Assembly (NCBI RefSeq): GCF_011059185.1
Contig: NZ_JAALFE010000004.1
Location: 124,001 to 188,000 of the forward strand
DNA: 64,000 nt
From: Paragemmobacter kunshanensis
GTDB taxonomy: Bacteria; Pseudomonadota; Alphaproteobacteria; Rhodobacterales; Rhodobacteraceae
Direction of reading: 5' to 3'
Shown here: piece after piece, positions 1-9,419 of the stretch
How the letters are laid out: every line of letters starts with the position of its first letter
How positions within the stretch are numbered: the stretch's first letter is position 1
Program-made: the position numbers and the translations under genes
Notes under the pieces: generated by a model
Told to the model about the DNA's origin: nothing
What the model saw: only the letters and a program-made list of their open reading frames with translations
The model's database searches: none

Positions 1-1459
1 TGATCAGGTCATGCGAGATCGCGGACGAGATCGCCAGCAGCAGACCCGCAGCCGTCGAGAGGGCGGCCGCCAGGGCGCCCGCGGCGACCAGAGCCACAAC
101 CCAGCCCGGCAGGGCCGCGATTTCGGGGTTCGCCAGCACCATGATGTCGTTGTTCACGGTGACCAGTTCGTTCCCGTTCAGACCCATCTCGGCAAAGGTC
201 TTGCCGGTGGAACCGACCGTCGCGGTGGCGATCACGCCTTCGCGGGCAGTCGTCAGTTCGGCAATCTTCGCCTCGATCGCGGCCTTGTCGGCGTCGGCGG
301 CTTTCGCCAGTTCCGCAGCCGCCGCATCCAGCGCCTTGGTATTGGCGGCAAGATCGGCCGGTTCGTTCACGTACTGGATCTGGCCGTCCCCGTTCTTGTC
401 GACCATCTTCAGAAGGCCGGTCTTCTCCCAGGTGCGGATCCAGCTCAGTTCCGGCTTGGCGTCGATGTCGGCACGGGTGATCGCCGGGCCGTCAAAGGCG
501 CTGCCCGTCACGGCGGCAGGCCACATCGTCGTCGTCAGGTTCAGACGCGCCATCGAACCCACGGCCGGGGCCACGGTGTAGAGCAGCGCGATGAACACCA
601 GCGCCCAACCCGCCGAGGACCGCGCATCGGCGACCTTCGGAACGGTGAAGAAGCGGATGATCACGTGCGGAAGGCCCGCGGTGCCGATCATCAGCGACAT
701 GGTGAACAGGAACATGTTGAAGTAGTTCGAGCTGTCGGCGGTATAGGCCTTGAAGCCCAGTTCCGTGACAACCGCATCCAGCTTCTCAAGGAAGGCCACA
801 TCGCCACCCGAGGGCGCATAGCCGCCGATCAGGCCCAGCTGCGGCAGGAAGTTGCCCGTCAGCGAAAGCGAGATGAACAGCGCCGGGATGGTATAGGCGA
901 TGATCAGCACGACATATTGCGCCACCTGCGTATAGGTGATGCCCTTCATGCCGCCAAGCACCGCATAGGCGAACACGACCGCCGCCCCGATATAAAGGCC
1001 GGTCGAGGTCGACACTTCCAGGAAGCGCGCGAAGGTCACGCCCACGCCCGTCATCTGGCCGATAACATAGGTCACCGAGATGATGATCAGGCAGACCACC
1101 GCCATCAGACGCGCGCCACCCGAATAGAAACGGTCGCCCACGAATTCCGGCACGGTGAACTTGCCGAACTTGCGCAGATAGGGCGCAAGCAGCAGCGCCA
1201 GCAGCACATAGCCGCCGGTCCAGCCCATCAGATAGGCCGAGCTTTCATAGCCACCAAAGGCGATGATGCCGGCCATCGAGATGAACGAAGCCGCCGACAT
1301 CCAGTCCGCGCCGGTCGCCATGCCGTTCATCACGGGCGGAACGCCCTGGCCAGCGGCGTAGAATTCCGAGGTGGACCCGGCACGGGCCCAGATCGCGATC
1401 CCGAAGTAGAGGGCAAAGCTAAGCCCCACCACGATCAGGTTGAGGGTAAACTGATCCAT
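1..1459 (-). CDS. Sodium:solute symporter, large subunit (acetate-type, partial)
   Basis: Multi-spanning SSS-family cation/solute symporter. The N-terminal part reads from an ATG at 1459 and runs off the window at base 1, so the C-terminus is missing. The many hydrophobic helices and motifs such as GATGADWMSAASFISMAG resemble ActP and the VC_2705-like family. A hydrophilic insert near residue 354 holds a DKNGDGQI loop (EF-hand-like, but the twelfth position is not acidic) followed by an Ala/Lys/Glu-rich stretch that could be helical. It lies 12 bases downstream of a DUF4212 gene, its usual small partner, in a run with adk and acs. I infer acetate or another short carboxylate as substrate; the sequence alone does not prove this. 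Confidence 0.88.
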   Translation of the reverse strand, partial: MDQFTLNLIVVGLSFALYFGIAIWARAGSTSEFYAAGQGVPPVMNGMATGADWMSAASFISMAGIIAFGGYESSAYLMGWTGGYVLLALLLAPYLRKFGKFTVPEFVGDRFYSGGARLMAVVCLIIISVTYVIGQMTGVGVTFARFLEVSTSTGLYIGAAVVFAYAVLGGMKGITYTQVAQYVVLIIAYTIPALFISLSLTGNFLPQLGLIGGYAPSGGDVAFLEKLDAVVTELGFKAYTADSSNYFNMFLFTMSLMIGTAGLPHVIIRFFTVPKVADARSSAGWALVFIALLYTVAPAVGSMARLNLTTTMWPAAVTGSAFDGPAITRADIDAKPELSWIRTWEKTGLLKMVDKNGDGQIQYVNEPADLAANTKALDAAAAELAKAADADKAAIEAKIAELTTAREGVIATATVGSTGKTFAEMGLNGNELVTVNNDIMVLANPEIAALPGWVVALVAAGALAAALSTAAGLLLAISSAISHDLI

Positions 1460-1471
1460 GTTTCCCGCCCC

Positions 1472-1729
1472 TTATTCCTGAACGCCGTGTTCTTTGTCGA
1501 GCTTGTTCATCTTCGCCGCATAGGCAAAGATCAGCACGATGAACACATAGATCGACCCGTTCTGCGCGAACCAGAAGCCCAGATCGGCGCCGCCGATATG
1601 GATTCCCGAAAGCGCGGGACGAAGGATGATGCCCAGCCCGAACGAGCACGCAAACCAGATCGCCAACGAGATGAGGATGATCCGGATATTCGCGGCCCAA
1701 TAGGCGTTGGACGATGTCTTGTCCGCCAT
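1472..1729 (-). CDS. DUF4212 protein, small subunit of sodium:solute symporter
   Basis: An 85-residue membrane protein with two predicted transmembrane helices (about residues 13-35 and 50-72) and a charged C-terminus. Small DUF4212 proteins are known to be encoded directly before VC_2705-type symporters and are called the small subunit. Here the symporter begins 12 bases after this stop, so the pair is almost certainly co-translated. A GGGAG Shine-Dalgarno lies about 10 bases before the ATG. It follows adk by 73 bases; that gap has only a weak C5/G5 hairpin (about 1770-1786), so read-through from acs-adk is likely. Confidence 0.85.
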   Translation of the reverse strand: MADKTSSNAYWAANIRIILISLAIWFACSFGLGIILRPALSGIHIGGADLGFWFAQNGSIYVFIVLIFAYAAKMNKLDKEHGVQE

Positions 1730-1802
1730 GAGTGCTACTCCCTGAGGTTTCTTTTCTCCACATCCGCACCCCCCGAAAGATGGGGGATACGGCCTCCCTT
1801 TC

Positions 1803-2483
1803 TCACGCCGAGACGCGGCTCACGATGGCCGAAAGCGCGCTGCGGATCCCCGCGATGGAGCCCATCGCGTCGATCCGTTCCAGCACGCCCTTGCCCTCGT
1901 AATAGGCGATCAGCGGGGCCGTCTGGGCGTGATAGGCCTTCAGCCTTTCCCGCACCGTCTCGGCATTGTCGTCAGCCCGGCGCTTGAACGCCGTGCCGCC
2001 GCATTTGTCGCAAGTGCCCGCCACGGCGGGCTGCTTGAATTCGTCGTGATAGCCTTCCCCGCAGGTGCCGCAGGTGTAGCGGCCGGACACCCGGCCCACC
2101 ATCGCCTCGTCATCCACCTCCAGGCTGATCGCGGCGGTCACCTTCTGCCCCGCCGCCGCCAGCAGCGCATCCAGCGCCGCCGCCTGCCCGTCGGTGCGCG
2201 GGAACCCGTCCAGGATCACGCCCCTGGCCACATCCGGCGCGGCCATGCGGTCCTTCAGGATCGCCAGCACGATCTCGTCGGAAACAAGCTGCCCCGCCTC
2301 CATCACCGCCTTGGCCTGCTTGCCGGCCTCGGTCCCTGCGGCCACGGCGGCGCGCAGAAGGTCGCCGGTGGAAAGCTGGACCAGACCGAAATCCTCTTCC
2401 AGCATGCGCGCCTGCGTGCCCTTCCCGGCCCCCGGGGGGCCAAGCAGGATCAGGACGGCGGGGGTGGTCAGAACCTCGCTCAT
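1803..2483 (-). CDS. adk: Adenylate kinase (zinc-LID form) linked to acs
   Basis: Interconverts ATP + AMP and 2 ADP in the cytoplasm. The 226-residue protein has the P-loop [10 protein letters not shown] at residues 15-24, the AMP-binding DGFPRT near 92-97 and a long LID with four cysteines (138, 141, 158, 161) in two CxxC pairs, the zinc-binding type. It overlaps the acs stop by four bases (ATGA), so translation is coupled to the AMP-forming acetyl-CoA synthetase. This suggests a dedicated role in recycling the AMP made by Acs. Alphaproteobacteria usually have adk in the ribosomal protein cluster after secY, so this copy may be a paralogue; that cannot be checked from this window. Confidence 0.93.
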   Translation of the reverse strand: MSEVLTTPAVLILLGPPGAGKGTQARMLEEDFGLVQLSTGDLLRAAVAAGTEAGKQAKAVMEAGQLVSDEIVLAILKDRMAAPDVARGVILDGFPRTDGQAAALDALLAAAGQKVTAAISLEVDDEAMVGRVSGRYTCGTCGEGYHDEFKQPAVAGTCDKCGGTAFKRRADDNAETVRERLKAYHAQTAPLIAYYEGKGVLERIDAMGSIAGIRSALSAIVSRVSA

Positions 2484-4444
2484 CCCCGGTTCATCCGGTT
2501 CTCGATCAGCTCATCCACCACCGAAGGATCGGCAAGGGTCGAGGTATCTCCAAGGCTGCCGAAATCGTTCTCGGCGATCTTGCGCAGGATGCGACGCATG
2601 ATCTTGCCCGACCGCGTCTTGGGCAGGCCCGGCGCCCATTGGATCAGGTCCGGCTTGGCAATCGGGCCGATCTCGGTCCGCACCCAGGCTTCCAGCTCCT
2701 TGCGCAGCGCGTCCGACGGTTCCTCGCCTTTCATCAGCGTGACATAGGCATAGATGCCCTGCCCCTTGATGTCATGCGGATAGCCCACCACCGCCGCCTC
2801 GGCCACCTTGGGATGCGCCACCAGCGCGGATTCGACCTCGGCGGTGCCCATCCGGTGGCCCGACACGTTGATCACGTCATCCACGCGGCCCGTGATCCAG
2901 TAATAGCCATCCGCATCGCGGCGGCAGCCGTCGCCGGTGAAGTAATAGCCGCGATACTGGCTGAAATAGGCTTCCTCGAAGCGCGCATGATCGCCCCACA
3001 GCGTCCGCATCTGGCCCGGCCAGCTGTCGGCGATGCACAGCACGCCGTCCGTCTCCGTGGCCTCCTGCACCGCCGCCGTGGCGGGGTCCAGGACCACCGG
3101 CTTCACCCCGAAGAAGGGCTTCGTCGCCGAACCCGGCTTTTGCGGAATGGCGCCGGGCAGCGGCGTGATCAGATGCCCGCCGGTCTCCGTCTGCCAGAAG
3201 GTATCGACGATGGGGCAACGCCCCTTGCCGACATGGGTGTTGTACCAGTTCCAGGCTTCCGGGTTGATCGGCTCGCCCACCGAACCCAGCAGGCGCAGGG
3301 ACGACAGGTCATGTTTTTCCACCCATTCCGTGCCCAGCCCCATCAGGCTGCGGATCGCCGTCGGCGCGGTGTAGAACTGCGTCACCTTGTGCTTGGCGCA
3401 AACCTCCCAGAACCGCCCCGCATCCGGGAAGGTCGGCACGCCCTCGAACATGATCGTGGTCGCGCCATTGGCCAGCGGCCCATAGACGATATAGCTGTGC
3501 CCCGTCACCCAGCCCACATCAGCCGTGCACCAGAACACGTCGCCATCATGGTAGTCGAAGGTCATCTGATGCGTCATCGACGCATAGACCAGATAGCCGC
3601 CCGAAGTATGCACAACCCCCTTCGGCTTGCCGGTAGAGCCCGAGGTGTAAAGGATGAACAGCGGATCCTCCGCCCCCACCTCGGTATAGGCGCAATAGCC
3701 CGAAACCTCGGCCATCTCGGCCTTCAGGTCGATGTCGCGCTCGTCAACCCAGCTCGTCTGGTCGCCGGTATGCTTCACCACCATGCATTTCACATGGTCA
3801 TCGCAATGCAGCAGCGCCGCATCCGTATTGCCTTTCAGCGGCGTCTTCTTGCCCCCGCGCGGCGCCCAGTCGGCGGTGATCACCACCTTGGCTTCGGAAT
3901 CGTTGATCCGGTTGGCCAGCGCATCGGGCGAAAAGCCCCCGAAGACCACCGAATGAATGGCCCCGATCCGCGCGCAGGCCAGCATCGCATAGGCCGCCTC
4001 GGGGATCATCGGCAAATAGAGGACGACCCGGTCCCCCTTCTTCACCCCGTGCTTCTTCAGCACATTCGCCATCCGGCAGGTCTGTTCCAGCAGTTGCGCA
4101 TAGGTGATGTGCTGGGCCGGGGTCTTGGGATCATCGGGCTCCCAGATGATCGCGGTCTGGTTCGCGCGCCCCGTCATGTGGCGGTCGATGCAATTGGCCG
4201 ACACGTTCAGCGTGCCGTCCTCATACCACTTGATCGACACCTTCCCGAGGTCAAAGTTGGTATCCTTGACCTTGGTGTAGTCCCGGATCCAGTCGATCCG
4301 CTTGCCCTGCTCGCCCCAGAAGGCCGCCGGATCGGCCACCGATGCCGCATACATGCGCTCGTAGGCTGCTGCATCGACATGCGCCTTCGCCACGAAATCG
4401 GCCGAGGCCGGATAGACCCCCTGCTGCTGCATCGTATCCGCCAT
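2480..4444 (-). CDS. acsA: Acetyl-CoA synthetase (AMP-forming)
   Basis: Activates acetate to acetyl-CoA through an acetyl-AMP intermediate, releasing AMP and pyrophosphate. The 654-residue length is normal for the family. The adenylate-forming P-loop [10 protein letters not shown], the [14 protein letters not shown] segment, the GEPINPEAW region and the C-terminal [10 protein letters not shown] are present; Lys614 in the last is the conserved lysine inactivated by acetylation in other bacteria. An ATG at 4444 is preceded by a GGAGGAGA ribosome site. It is the first gene of the acs-adk-DUF4212-symporter run, and an AT-rich regulatory region lies upstream. Confidence 0.96.
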   Translation of the reverse strand: MADTMQQQGVYPASADFVAKAHVDAAAYERMYAASVADPAAFWGEQGKRIDWIRDYTKVKDTNFDLGKVSIKWYEDGTLNVSANCIDRHMTGRANQTAIIWEPDDPKTPAQHITYAQLLEQTCRMANVLKKHGVKKGDRVVLYLPMIPEAAYAMLACARIGAIHSVVFGGFSPDALANRINDSEAKVVITADWAPRGGKKTPLKGNTDAALLHCDDHVKCMVVKHTGDQTSWVDERDIDLKAEMAEVSGYCAYTEVGAEDPLFILYTSGSTGKPKGVVHTSGGYLVYASMTHQMTFDYHDGDVFWCTADVGWVTGHSYIVYGPLANGATTIMFEGVPTFPDAGRFWEVCAKHKVTQFYTAPTAIRSLMGLGTEWVEKHDLSSLRLLGSVGEPINPEAWNWYNTHVGKGRCPIVDTFWQTETGGHLITPLPGAIPQKPGSATKPFFGVKPVVLDPATAAVQEATETDGVLCIADSWPGQMRTLWGDHARFEEAYFSQYRGYYFTGDGCRRDADGYYWITGRVDDVINVSGHRMGTAEVESALVAHPKVAEAAVVGYPHDIKGQGIYAYVTLMKGEEPSDALRKELEAWVRTEIGPIAKPDLIQWAPGLPKTRSGKIMRRILRKIAENDFGSLGDTSTLADPSVVDELIENRMNRG

Positions 4445-4808
4445 GGGTTCTCCTCCAGTTTCGCCACGCCGCGCGACCAGCCCGAACCCGGGCCTTCGGT
4501 CACGTGATCGCGATAATAATTGACCCGGAGTTAATTACCAACAAACCTTTGATGTCTATCGTTTATTTTGTCAATTTATTGACGCGGTTTCCGCCATATC
4601 GTAAATTTCTTTACAACCATTCGCCTAACCCCCCGTCCCTGCGCCCGAAATCCGGCCAGCGCATGCGCCACGCGCCCGACGCGCCACGCAGTGGCGGATG
4701 CGTCAAAAAGACCGCCCCTTCCCTGATTGCGCTAACCTCGTCGGGCCCCTTCGGCCCCCGCCTGCACCATCGCGCCCGCGGGCGCCGCGATTCTCGGGCA
4801 GCCGCGCC
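4445..4808. promoter_or_regulatory. AT-rich control region upstream of acs, no gene
   Basis: This 364-base gap separates acs from the end of the next minus-strand gene. Bases 4510-4625 are far more AT-rich than anything nearby and contain a perfect inverted repeat, GTCAAT-TT-ATTGAC, at 4570-4583, plus an ATTGAC half-site near 4519. This is probably a regulator site for acs expression; I do not recognise the regulator. Bases 4626-4808 show nothing gene-like. Confidence 0.4.
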
Positions 4809-5435
4809 TCAGACCGCCCGCCCAAGCCGCGCGAAAAGCCGCAGCGCATGCGCGCCGTCCTGTGCCATCACAGGCAGCACCGGATCATATCCCGCCCGGA
4901 TCACCGCTGCGATCTCCGGTCGCAGCATCGCGCTCCCCGCCTCGGCCAGAACAAGCGGCGACTGTTCCGCAAAGGCCCGGTCGGACCACAACAGGATCAT
5001 CTGCACGGCCTGGCTCAGCGCCAGTGTCTCGACCGGCACCGCCTCAAGATGCGCGTCCATCCGCAGAAAGACAAAGACCGCCCGGATGGCCCCGTCCGGA
5101 TCGAATCGAAAGATCCGGTACTGGTTCGCCTGCGCCGCCGCCAGCCGCGCGCAAAGGTCCTCCAGCCCCGGCACCAGCCGGTCAAGGTTTGGCACCTCCG
5201 GCAGTTCGGCCCAGTCGCGAAAGAAGAAGACCATCAGGTTCGCGCCCAGTTCCGGGTCTGTCTCGGCCATGCGATGCCCCGCCAGCGCGACCACCGCCTC
5301 GACCGCCCCCTTCACCACCGACAGCGTCGCCTCTTCCACACCAAAGACCACCGGCACGATGGGCCGCCCCCAGCGCGCGAAAAGATAGGTTCCGTCCGCC
5401 CGCGTGAACAGCGCCCGCACCGCATCCGGGGTCAT
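4809..5435 (-). CDS. Conserved hypothetical protein
   Basis: A 208-residue soluble protein with no signal peptide or membrane helix. I do not recognise a catalytic motif. It is rich in hydrophobic and acidic residues, and segments such as YRIFRFDPDG and AVFVFLRMDAHLE suggest an alpha/beta fold. I start it at the ATG at 5435; the frame stays open upstream to 5549, but that stretch translates three palindromes and is unlikely to be coding. The gene lies 142 bases after ruvB on the same strand, separated by the hairpin cluster, so it probably has its own control. Probably a lineage-restricted protein of Rhodobacterales (inference). Confidence 0.6.
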   Translation of the reverse strand: MTPDAVRALFTRADGTYLFARWGRPIVPVVFGVEEATLSVVKGAVEAVVALAGHRMAETDPELGANLMVFFFRDWAELPEVPNLDRLVPGLEDLCARLAAAQANQYRIFRFDPDGAIRAVFVFLRMDAHLEAVPVETLALSQAVQMILLWSDRAFAEQSPLVLAEAGSAMLRPEIAAVIRAGYDPVLPVMAQDGAHALRLFARLGRAV

Positions 5436-5468
5436 CTCAGCCTCTTTCACCCGTCTCGCCCCCCTCCG

Positions 5469-5573
5469 GCACCAAAAGTTTTCCCAAAAACTTTTGGTGC
5501 CCCACCGCCGAAAAATTTCGACCCGAAATTTTTCGGCCTCCGCGGGCAAAAATTTTCGTGAAAATTTTTGCCC
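5469..5573. repeat. Cluster of three AT-core hairpins after ruvB
   Basis: Three perfect inverted repeats lie in a row: arms 5469-5482/5487-5500 (loop CCCA), 5507-5520/5524-5537 (loop ACC) and 5544-5557/5560-5573 (loop GT). Each has a 14-bp stem with a core of A and T runs closed by GC at the base, but the three stem sequences differ. The first base of the cluster in transcription order is four bases after the ruvB stop codon. Similar hairpins follow other stop codons in this window. They may terminate or protect transcripts; there is no T-tract. Confidence 0.85.
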
Positions 5574-5576
5574 TGC

Positions 5577-6617
5577 TCACGCCTCGAAGAGATCGTTCTG
5601 TCCCGGCCCCTTCGGCGACTCCAGCCCCAGATGCCGCCAGGCCTTCGCCGCCAGCATCCGCCCGCGCGGCGTCCGCTGGATCAGCCCCTGCTGCAACAGA
5701 TAGGGCTCGATCACCTCCTCGATCGCGTCCCGCGCCTCGGACAGCGCCGCCGCGATGGTCTCCACCCCCACCGGCCCGCCGCCATAATTCTCGGCCAGCA
5801 AGCCCAAATAGCGCCGGTCCGCCCCATCCAGCCCCAGATGATCCACCCCCAGCCGCGTCAGCGCCCGGTCGGCGATCCCCTTGGTCAACCGGCCGTCCCC
5901 CTCGACCAGCACGAAATCCACCACCCGCCGCAGCAATCGCCCCGCAACCCTTGGCGTCCCCCGCGCCCGACGCGCGATCTCGCGCGTGCCGTCTGCATCC
6001 GCCTGCACACCCAGCAGCCGCGCGCCGCGCCCCACGATCAGATCCAGCTCCTCCTCGGTATAGAACTGCAACCGCGTCGGAATCCCGAACCGGTCGCGCA
6101 AAGGCGTCGTCAAAAGCCCCAGCCGCGTCGTCGCCCCCACCAGCGTGAAGGGCTGCAGATCAATCCGCACTGTCCGCGCCGCCGGCCCCTCGCCGATCAC
6201 CAGATCCAGCGCGAAATCCTCCATCGCGGGATAAAGCACCTCCTCCACCACCGGGGACAGCCGATGGATCTCGTCGATGAACAGCACATCGCGCGGTTCC
6301 AGATTGGTCAGGATCGCCGCCAGATCGCCGGGCTTGGCCAGCACCGGGCCGGATGTCATGCGGAACCCCACCCCCAACTCCCGCGCCATGATCTGCGCCA
6401 GCGTCGTCTTGCCCAGACCGGGTGGCCCGTGGAACAGCGTGTGATCCATCGCCTCGCCCCGCATCCGGGCGCTTTCGATGAAGACGCGCAGGTTCGCCCG
6501 CGCCTCCGCCTGCCCCACGAATTCCTCCAGCGCCTGCGGGCGCAAGGCGCGGTCGGTATCTTCCGGCAAACGGTCAGGGCGAAGCGTGGGATCAGGGGTC
6601 ATCATGGGCGGGAACAT
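5577..6617 (-). CDS. ruvB: Holliday junction branch migration ATPase RuvB
   Basis: Hexameric AAA+ motor that drives branch migration with RuvA during recombinational repair. The 346-residue protein has the Walker A GPPGLGKT at 64-71, Walker B DEIH at 115-118, the sensor [18 protein letters not shown] and the C-terminal winged helix ending [10 protein letters not shown]. Three possible ATG starts lie at 6617, 6605 and 6602; none has a good ribosome site, and the family start (MTxPDPTLRP) would suit the later ones. It is last in ruvC-ruvA-htpX-ruvB, 28 bases after htpX. Confidence 0.96.
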   Translation of the reverse strand: MFPPMMTPDPTLRPDRLPEDTDRALRPQALEEFVGQAEARANLRVFIESARMRGEAMDHTLFHGPPGLGKTTLAQIMARELGVGFRMTSGPVLAKPGDLAAILTNLEPRDVLFIDEIHRLSPVVEEVLYPAMEDFALDLVIGEGPAARTVRIDLQPFTLVGATTRLGLLTTPLRDRFGIPTRLQFYTEEELDLIVGRGARLLGVQADADGTREIARRARGTPRVAGRLLRRVVDFVLVEGDGRLTKGIADRALTRLGVDHLGLDGADRRYLGLLAENYGGGPVGVETIAAALSEARDAIEEVIEPYLLQQGLIQRTPRGRMLAAKAWRHLGLESPKGPGQNDLFEA

Positions 6618-6645
6618 TCACAGAACGCCGCCCTTTTGGCAAGCC

Positions 6646-7533
6646 TCAGCCGCCCCATGGCCCCCGCGCCGCAACCCCCACCTTGCCCCAGCGCTTCCCC
6701 TCTGCCGCCAGCGCCTCCAGCGCGGCGATCCGGTTCGCCGTCGCCGGATGGGTGGAAAACAGCGCATCCCGCTTGTGCGCGTGCAAGGGGTTGATGATGA
6801 ACATATGCGCCACCGCCGGGTTCCGCTCGGCCTGCACATTGTCGATCCCCTTGGCGAAGGCATCAATCTTCTGCAAGGCCGAGGCCAGCCACATCGGATT
6901 GCCACAGATCGCCGCCCCCACCTTGTCCGCCTCATATTCCCGCGACCGGGAAATCGCCATCTGCACCAGCCCCGCCGCCAGGGGCGCAAAGATCATCACC
7001 GCGATCATCCCCAGCACGCCCCCCGCACGCTCGCGGTTGCCGAAGAACATCGCGAAATTGGCCAGCATCCCGATGGCCCCGGCAAAGGTTGCCGTCACCG
7101 TCATGATCAGCGTGTCGCGGTTCTGGATATGCGCCAGTTCATGCGCCATCACCGCCGCCACCTCTTCCGCCGTCAACCGCCGCAACAGGCCCGTCGTCGC
7201 CGCCACCGCCGCGTTTTCCGGGTTTCGCCCCGTGGCAAAGGCATTGGGCTGATCCGTCTCGATCACATAGACCTTGGGGCGCGGCATCCCCGCCCCATCG
7301 GCCAGCCGATGCACCATCCCCACGAAATCCGGCGCGCTGGCCAGATCCACCTCGCGCGCCCCGGTCATCCGCAGCACGGCCTTGTCCGCATTCCAATAGC
7401 CGAACAGGTTCATCCCCGCCGCAAAGACCAGCGCCAGCACCGCACCGCCCGCGCCGCCGATCATCGCGCCGATCCCCATGAACAGCGCCGTCAGCGCCGC
7501 CATCAGGATGAATGTCTTGCCATACCCGCTCAT
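6646..7533 (-). CDS. htpX: Membrane zinc metalloprotease HtpX
   Basis: Inner-membrane protease of peptidase family M48 that degrades misfolded membrane proteins. The 295-residue protein has two N-terminal hydrophobic segments (about residues 8-26 and 30-46), the zinc motif HELAH at 131-135, two further hydrophobic segments and the downstream REYEAD that supplies the third zinc ligand. The start at 7533 gives the family-like MSGYGKTF; an upstream in-frame extension to 7587 is not family-like. It sits between ruvA and ruvB on the same strand, with 57 and 28 bases to its neighbours, so it is probably in the same transcript. Confidence 0.94.
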   Translation of the reverse strand: MSGYGKTFILMAALTALFMGIGAMIGGAGGAVLALVFAAGMNLFGYWNADKAVLRMTGAREVDLASAPDFVGMVHRLADGAGMPRPKVYVIETDQPNAFATGRNPENAAVAATTGLLRRLTAEEVAAVMAHELAHIQNRDTLIMTVTATFAGAIGMLANFAMFFGNRERAGGVLGMIAVMIFAPLAAGLVQMAISRSREYEADKVGAAICGNPMWLASALQKIDAFAKGIDNVQAERNPAVAHMFIINPLHAHKRDALFSTHPATANRIAALEALAAEGKRWGKVGVAARGPWGG

Positions 7534-7590
7534 GCCCGGCCCTCCATCGCCCTGGATCAAAGATGGGCAGGCCGCGCCGCGCTGCAAGCC

Positions 7591-8271
7591 TTACTTCGGT
7601 GCCAAGAGCTTCAGCGCCGCCCGGATCAGCCCCGCCGCATCCGCCTCCGGCATCTCGGCCGCCACCGTCGCCACGGCCTGCGCCGCATCCCCCGCGCCAT
7701 AGCCAAGGTTCGCCAAGGCCGACAGCGCATCCGCACTCGCCGCCGCCCGCGCCTGCGCGGCCCCGTCCACCTTCGCCACCCGCTTCGGCGCGGGCGCGAC
7801 GGGCTCGATCACCGCATCCCCCTCATCCGCCACCGCCGAAACCGCGAGCTTGCCCCCCATCGCCATCAACCCCGGTGCCTTGGCCTTCAACTCCAGTATC
7901 ACCCGCTGCGCCAGCTTCGGCCCCACGCCGGGCGCCGCCTGCACCGCCCGCGCATCGCCAAGGGAAATCGCCCGCGCCACCCCTTCCGCGCCCAGCGCGC
8001 CAAGGATCGCCATGGATGCCTTCGCCCCCACCCCCTGCACGGTCATCAACAGCTTGTGCCACTCCTTCTCCAGCATCGTCGGAAACCCGAACAGCTGCAA
8101 AAGATCCTCCCGCACCAGCAGATCGGTATAAAGCGAAACCGCCTCCCCCACCCCCGGCAGCGCGGCCATGGTGCGTTCATTCACATGAACGATATAGCCA
8201 ACCCCCCGCACATCGATCAGCACCTGATCGCCGCCGCGCCAGTCCAGCCGCCCCGAAATCTTGCCAATCAT
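7591..8271 (-). CDS. ruvA: Holliday junction DNA helicase subunit RuvA
   Basis: Tetrameric junction-binding protein that loads RuvB. The 226 residues begin [20 protein letters not shown], an OB-fold domain, followed by the two helix-hairpin-helix motifs (around [18 protein letters not shown] and [16 protein letters not shown]) and a C-terminal three-helix domain ending at [11 protein letters not shown]-like sequence. Its ATG overlaps the ruvC stop by four bases (ATGA), so translation is coupled. An Ala/Pro-rich linker before the last domain makes it somewhat longer than the E. coli protein. Confidence 0.95.
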   Translation of the reverse strand: MIGKISGRLDWRGGDQVLIDVRGVGYIVHVNERTMAALPGVGEAVSLYTDLLVREDLLQLFGFPTMLEKEWHKLLMTVQGVGAKASMAILGALGAEGVARAISLGDARAVQAAPGVGPKLAQRVILELKAKAPGLMAMGGKLAVSAVADEGDAVIEPVAPAPKRVAKVDGAAQARAAASADALSALANLGYGAGDAAQAVATVAAEMPEADAAGLIRAALKLLAPK

Positions 8272-8786
8272 CCCGCAGCCCTTCTCAGCGCATCCTGCAA
8301 GCGCCCCGCGCTTTGCGAATGATGCGCATGGCAGATCGCCACCGCCAGCGCATCCGCCGCATCCGGGCCCGCCACCTTCACCCCCGGCAGATGCAGCCTG
8401 ACCATGTGATCCACCTGCACCTTCGCCGCATGGCCCACGCCCACCACTGTCTTCTTCACCGCGTTGGGCGCATATTCCCCCACCGTCAGCCCGAACTGCG
8501 CCGGCACCAGAAGCGCGATCCCCCGCGCCTGGCCCAGCTTCAGCGTCGCCACCGCGTCCTTGTTCACGAAAGTATGCTCCACCGCCGCCGTATCCGGCTG
8601 CCACTGCCGCAGCACCTCGGTCAGTTGCGCATGCAGGGACAGCAGCCGCTGCGCCAGATCGCCCTCACCCTCGCCCGGCGCGGAATGGCAGATGCCGTTG
8701 GCGACATGGCTCAGCCGCGCCCCCGCCACGTCGATCACCCCCCAGCCGAGGTTCCGCAGCCCCGGGTCGATCCCCAGCACGCGCAT
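8268..8786 (-). CDS. ruvC: Holliday junction resolvase RuvC
   Basis: Endonuclease that cuts four-way DNA junctions symmetrically. The 172-residue protein starts [16 protein letters not shown], with the first catalytic aspartate at residue 7, and keeps the acidic residues of the RNase H-like fold (VEHTFV and [11 protein letters not shown] near the C-terminus). The in-frame extension to 8825 is not family-like, so the start is placed at 8786. It is the first gene of ruvC-ruvA-htpX-ruvB; the promoter should lie in 8787-8900. Confidence 0.95.
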   Translation of the reverse strand: MRVLGIDPGLRNLGWGVIDVAGARLSHVANGICHSAPGEGEGDLAQRLLSLHAQLTEVLRQWQPDTAAVEHTFVNKDAVATLKLGQARGIALLVPAQFGLTVGEYAPNAVKKTVVGVGHAAKVQVDHMVRLHLPGVKVAGPDAADALAVAICHAHHSQSAGRLQDALRRAAG

Positions 8787-9105
8787 GCCTGCCCCTTTTC
8801 TTCTTGCTTGGGCAAGGATTAGCACGAAACGGGAACATCAGGCAAAGGACTTTTCCGCTTGCAGCCTTTGTAAAGGTTTTGTTATGCAGGTGCAGAACGC
8901 GACGCTGCCCCCGTCGAAACCGACAAAAGCGCAGATCGCCAATCAAAACCCCAACAATTACGGCCCCTTTGGGGCTCTTTCGTCATGCAGCCATTGCAAG
9001 GGTGACTTGCAAGCGCAGCACTGGCTTTGCACATGCAGCAAGATTATATGGCTCTCACGAAGCGAAAACGCTTCAACCATGAGCAGTTTGTAAAGGATCA
9101 ACCCC
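8787..9105. other. Intergenic leader between ruvC and the DUF1127 gene
   Basis: A 319-base gap between divergent genes with lower GC than its surroundings. It contains a short GCCCC-TTT-GGGGC hairpin followed by TCTTT (about 8962-8982), paired TTGCAA words around 8995-9016 and several short A/T runs. A 69-codon frame at 8884-9093 has a passable AAAGG site and four cysteines, but its third codon positions are not GC-biased, so I do not call it a gene. A small RNA or long 5' leader for the DUF1127 gene is plausible. Confidence 0.35.
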
Positions 9106-9309
9106 ATGGCCGCCTATGAAACGACCCGCCCGGCGCCGTTCGGCGCCATTTCGATCTTCCGCGCTGTCCAGTTCATCTCGAACGGCTTCATCGCCTTCTC
9201 GAACTGGAACGACGCCCGCGTCACCCGCAACGCCCTTGCCAAGCTTTCCGATCGCGAGCTTGACGATATCGGCCTGTGCCGCGGCGACATCGAAATGCTC
9301 GGTCGCTGA
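9106..9309 (+). CDS. DUF1127 small protein
   Basis: A 67-residue protein. Its C-terminal half (NALAKLSDRELDDIGLCRGD) matches the DUF1127 motif: an Arg-rich helix, then LsDreLrDIGlsR. Small DUF1127 proteins are common in alphaproteobacteria and have been linked to RNA turnover and to phosphate and stress responses; the exact role here is unknown. An AAAGGA-like site lies 10 to 15 bases before the ATG. It is a single-gene unit followed by a strong terminator at 9334, consistent with a short, abundant transcript. Confidence 0.85.
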   Translation: MAAYETTRPAPFGAISIFRAVQFISNGFIAFSNWNDARVTRNALAKLSDRELDDIGLCRGDIEMLGR

Positions 9310-9333
9310 ACCACAGCCACCGAACGAAATGCT

Positions 9334-9370
9334 GGGCCGTCGTCCGTGGGGGACGACGGCCCTTTGCATT
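9334..9370 (+). terminator. Rho-independent terminator of the DUF1127 gene
   Basis: A perfect 12-bp stem (9334-9345 with 9351-9362), a GTGGG loop and TTTGCATTT after it. It begins 24 bases past the DUF1127 stop codon. Confidence 0.85.
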
Positions 9371-9419
9371 TCAGGCCCGCCCGTTCCGGCAGGGCCAGCC
9401 TGCAAGAGGATCCACCGCG

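Noticed and set aside
1768-1790. Hairpin between adk and DUF4212 as a terminator
   Set aside because: Only a 5-bp C/G stem with no T-tract; too weak to end transcription, so the operon is taken as continuous.
4809-5549. N-terminal extension of the hypothetical protein after ruvB
   Set aside because: The extra 38 codons read through three perfect palindromes; the ATG at 5435 is a better start.
8884-9093. Small ORF of 69 codons with a CxxC and a CxC pair
   Set aside because: Codon third positions are not GC-biased as in all real genes here, and it has no family resemblance; left as part of the intergenic leader.
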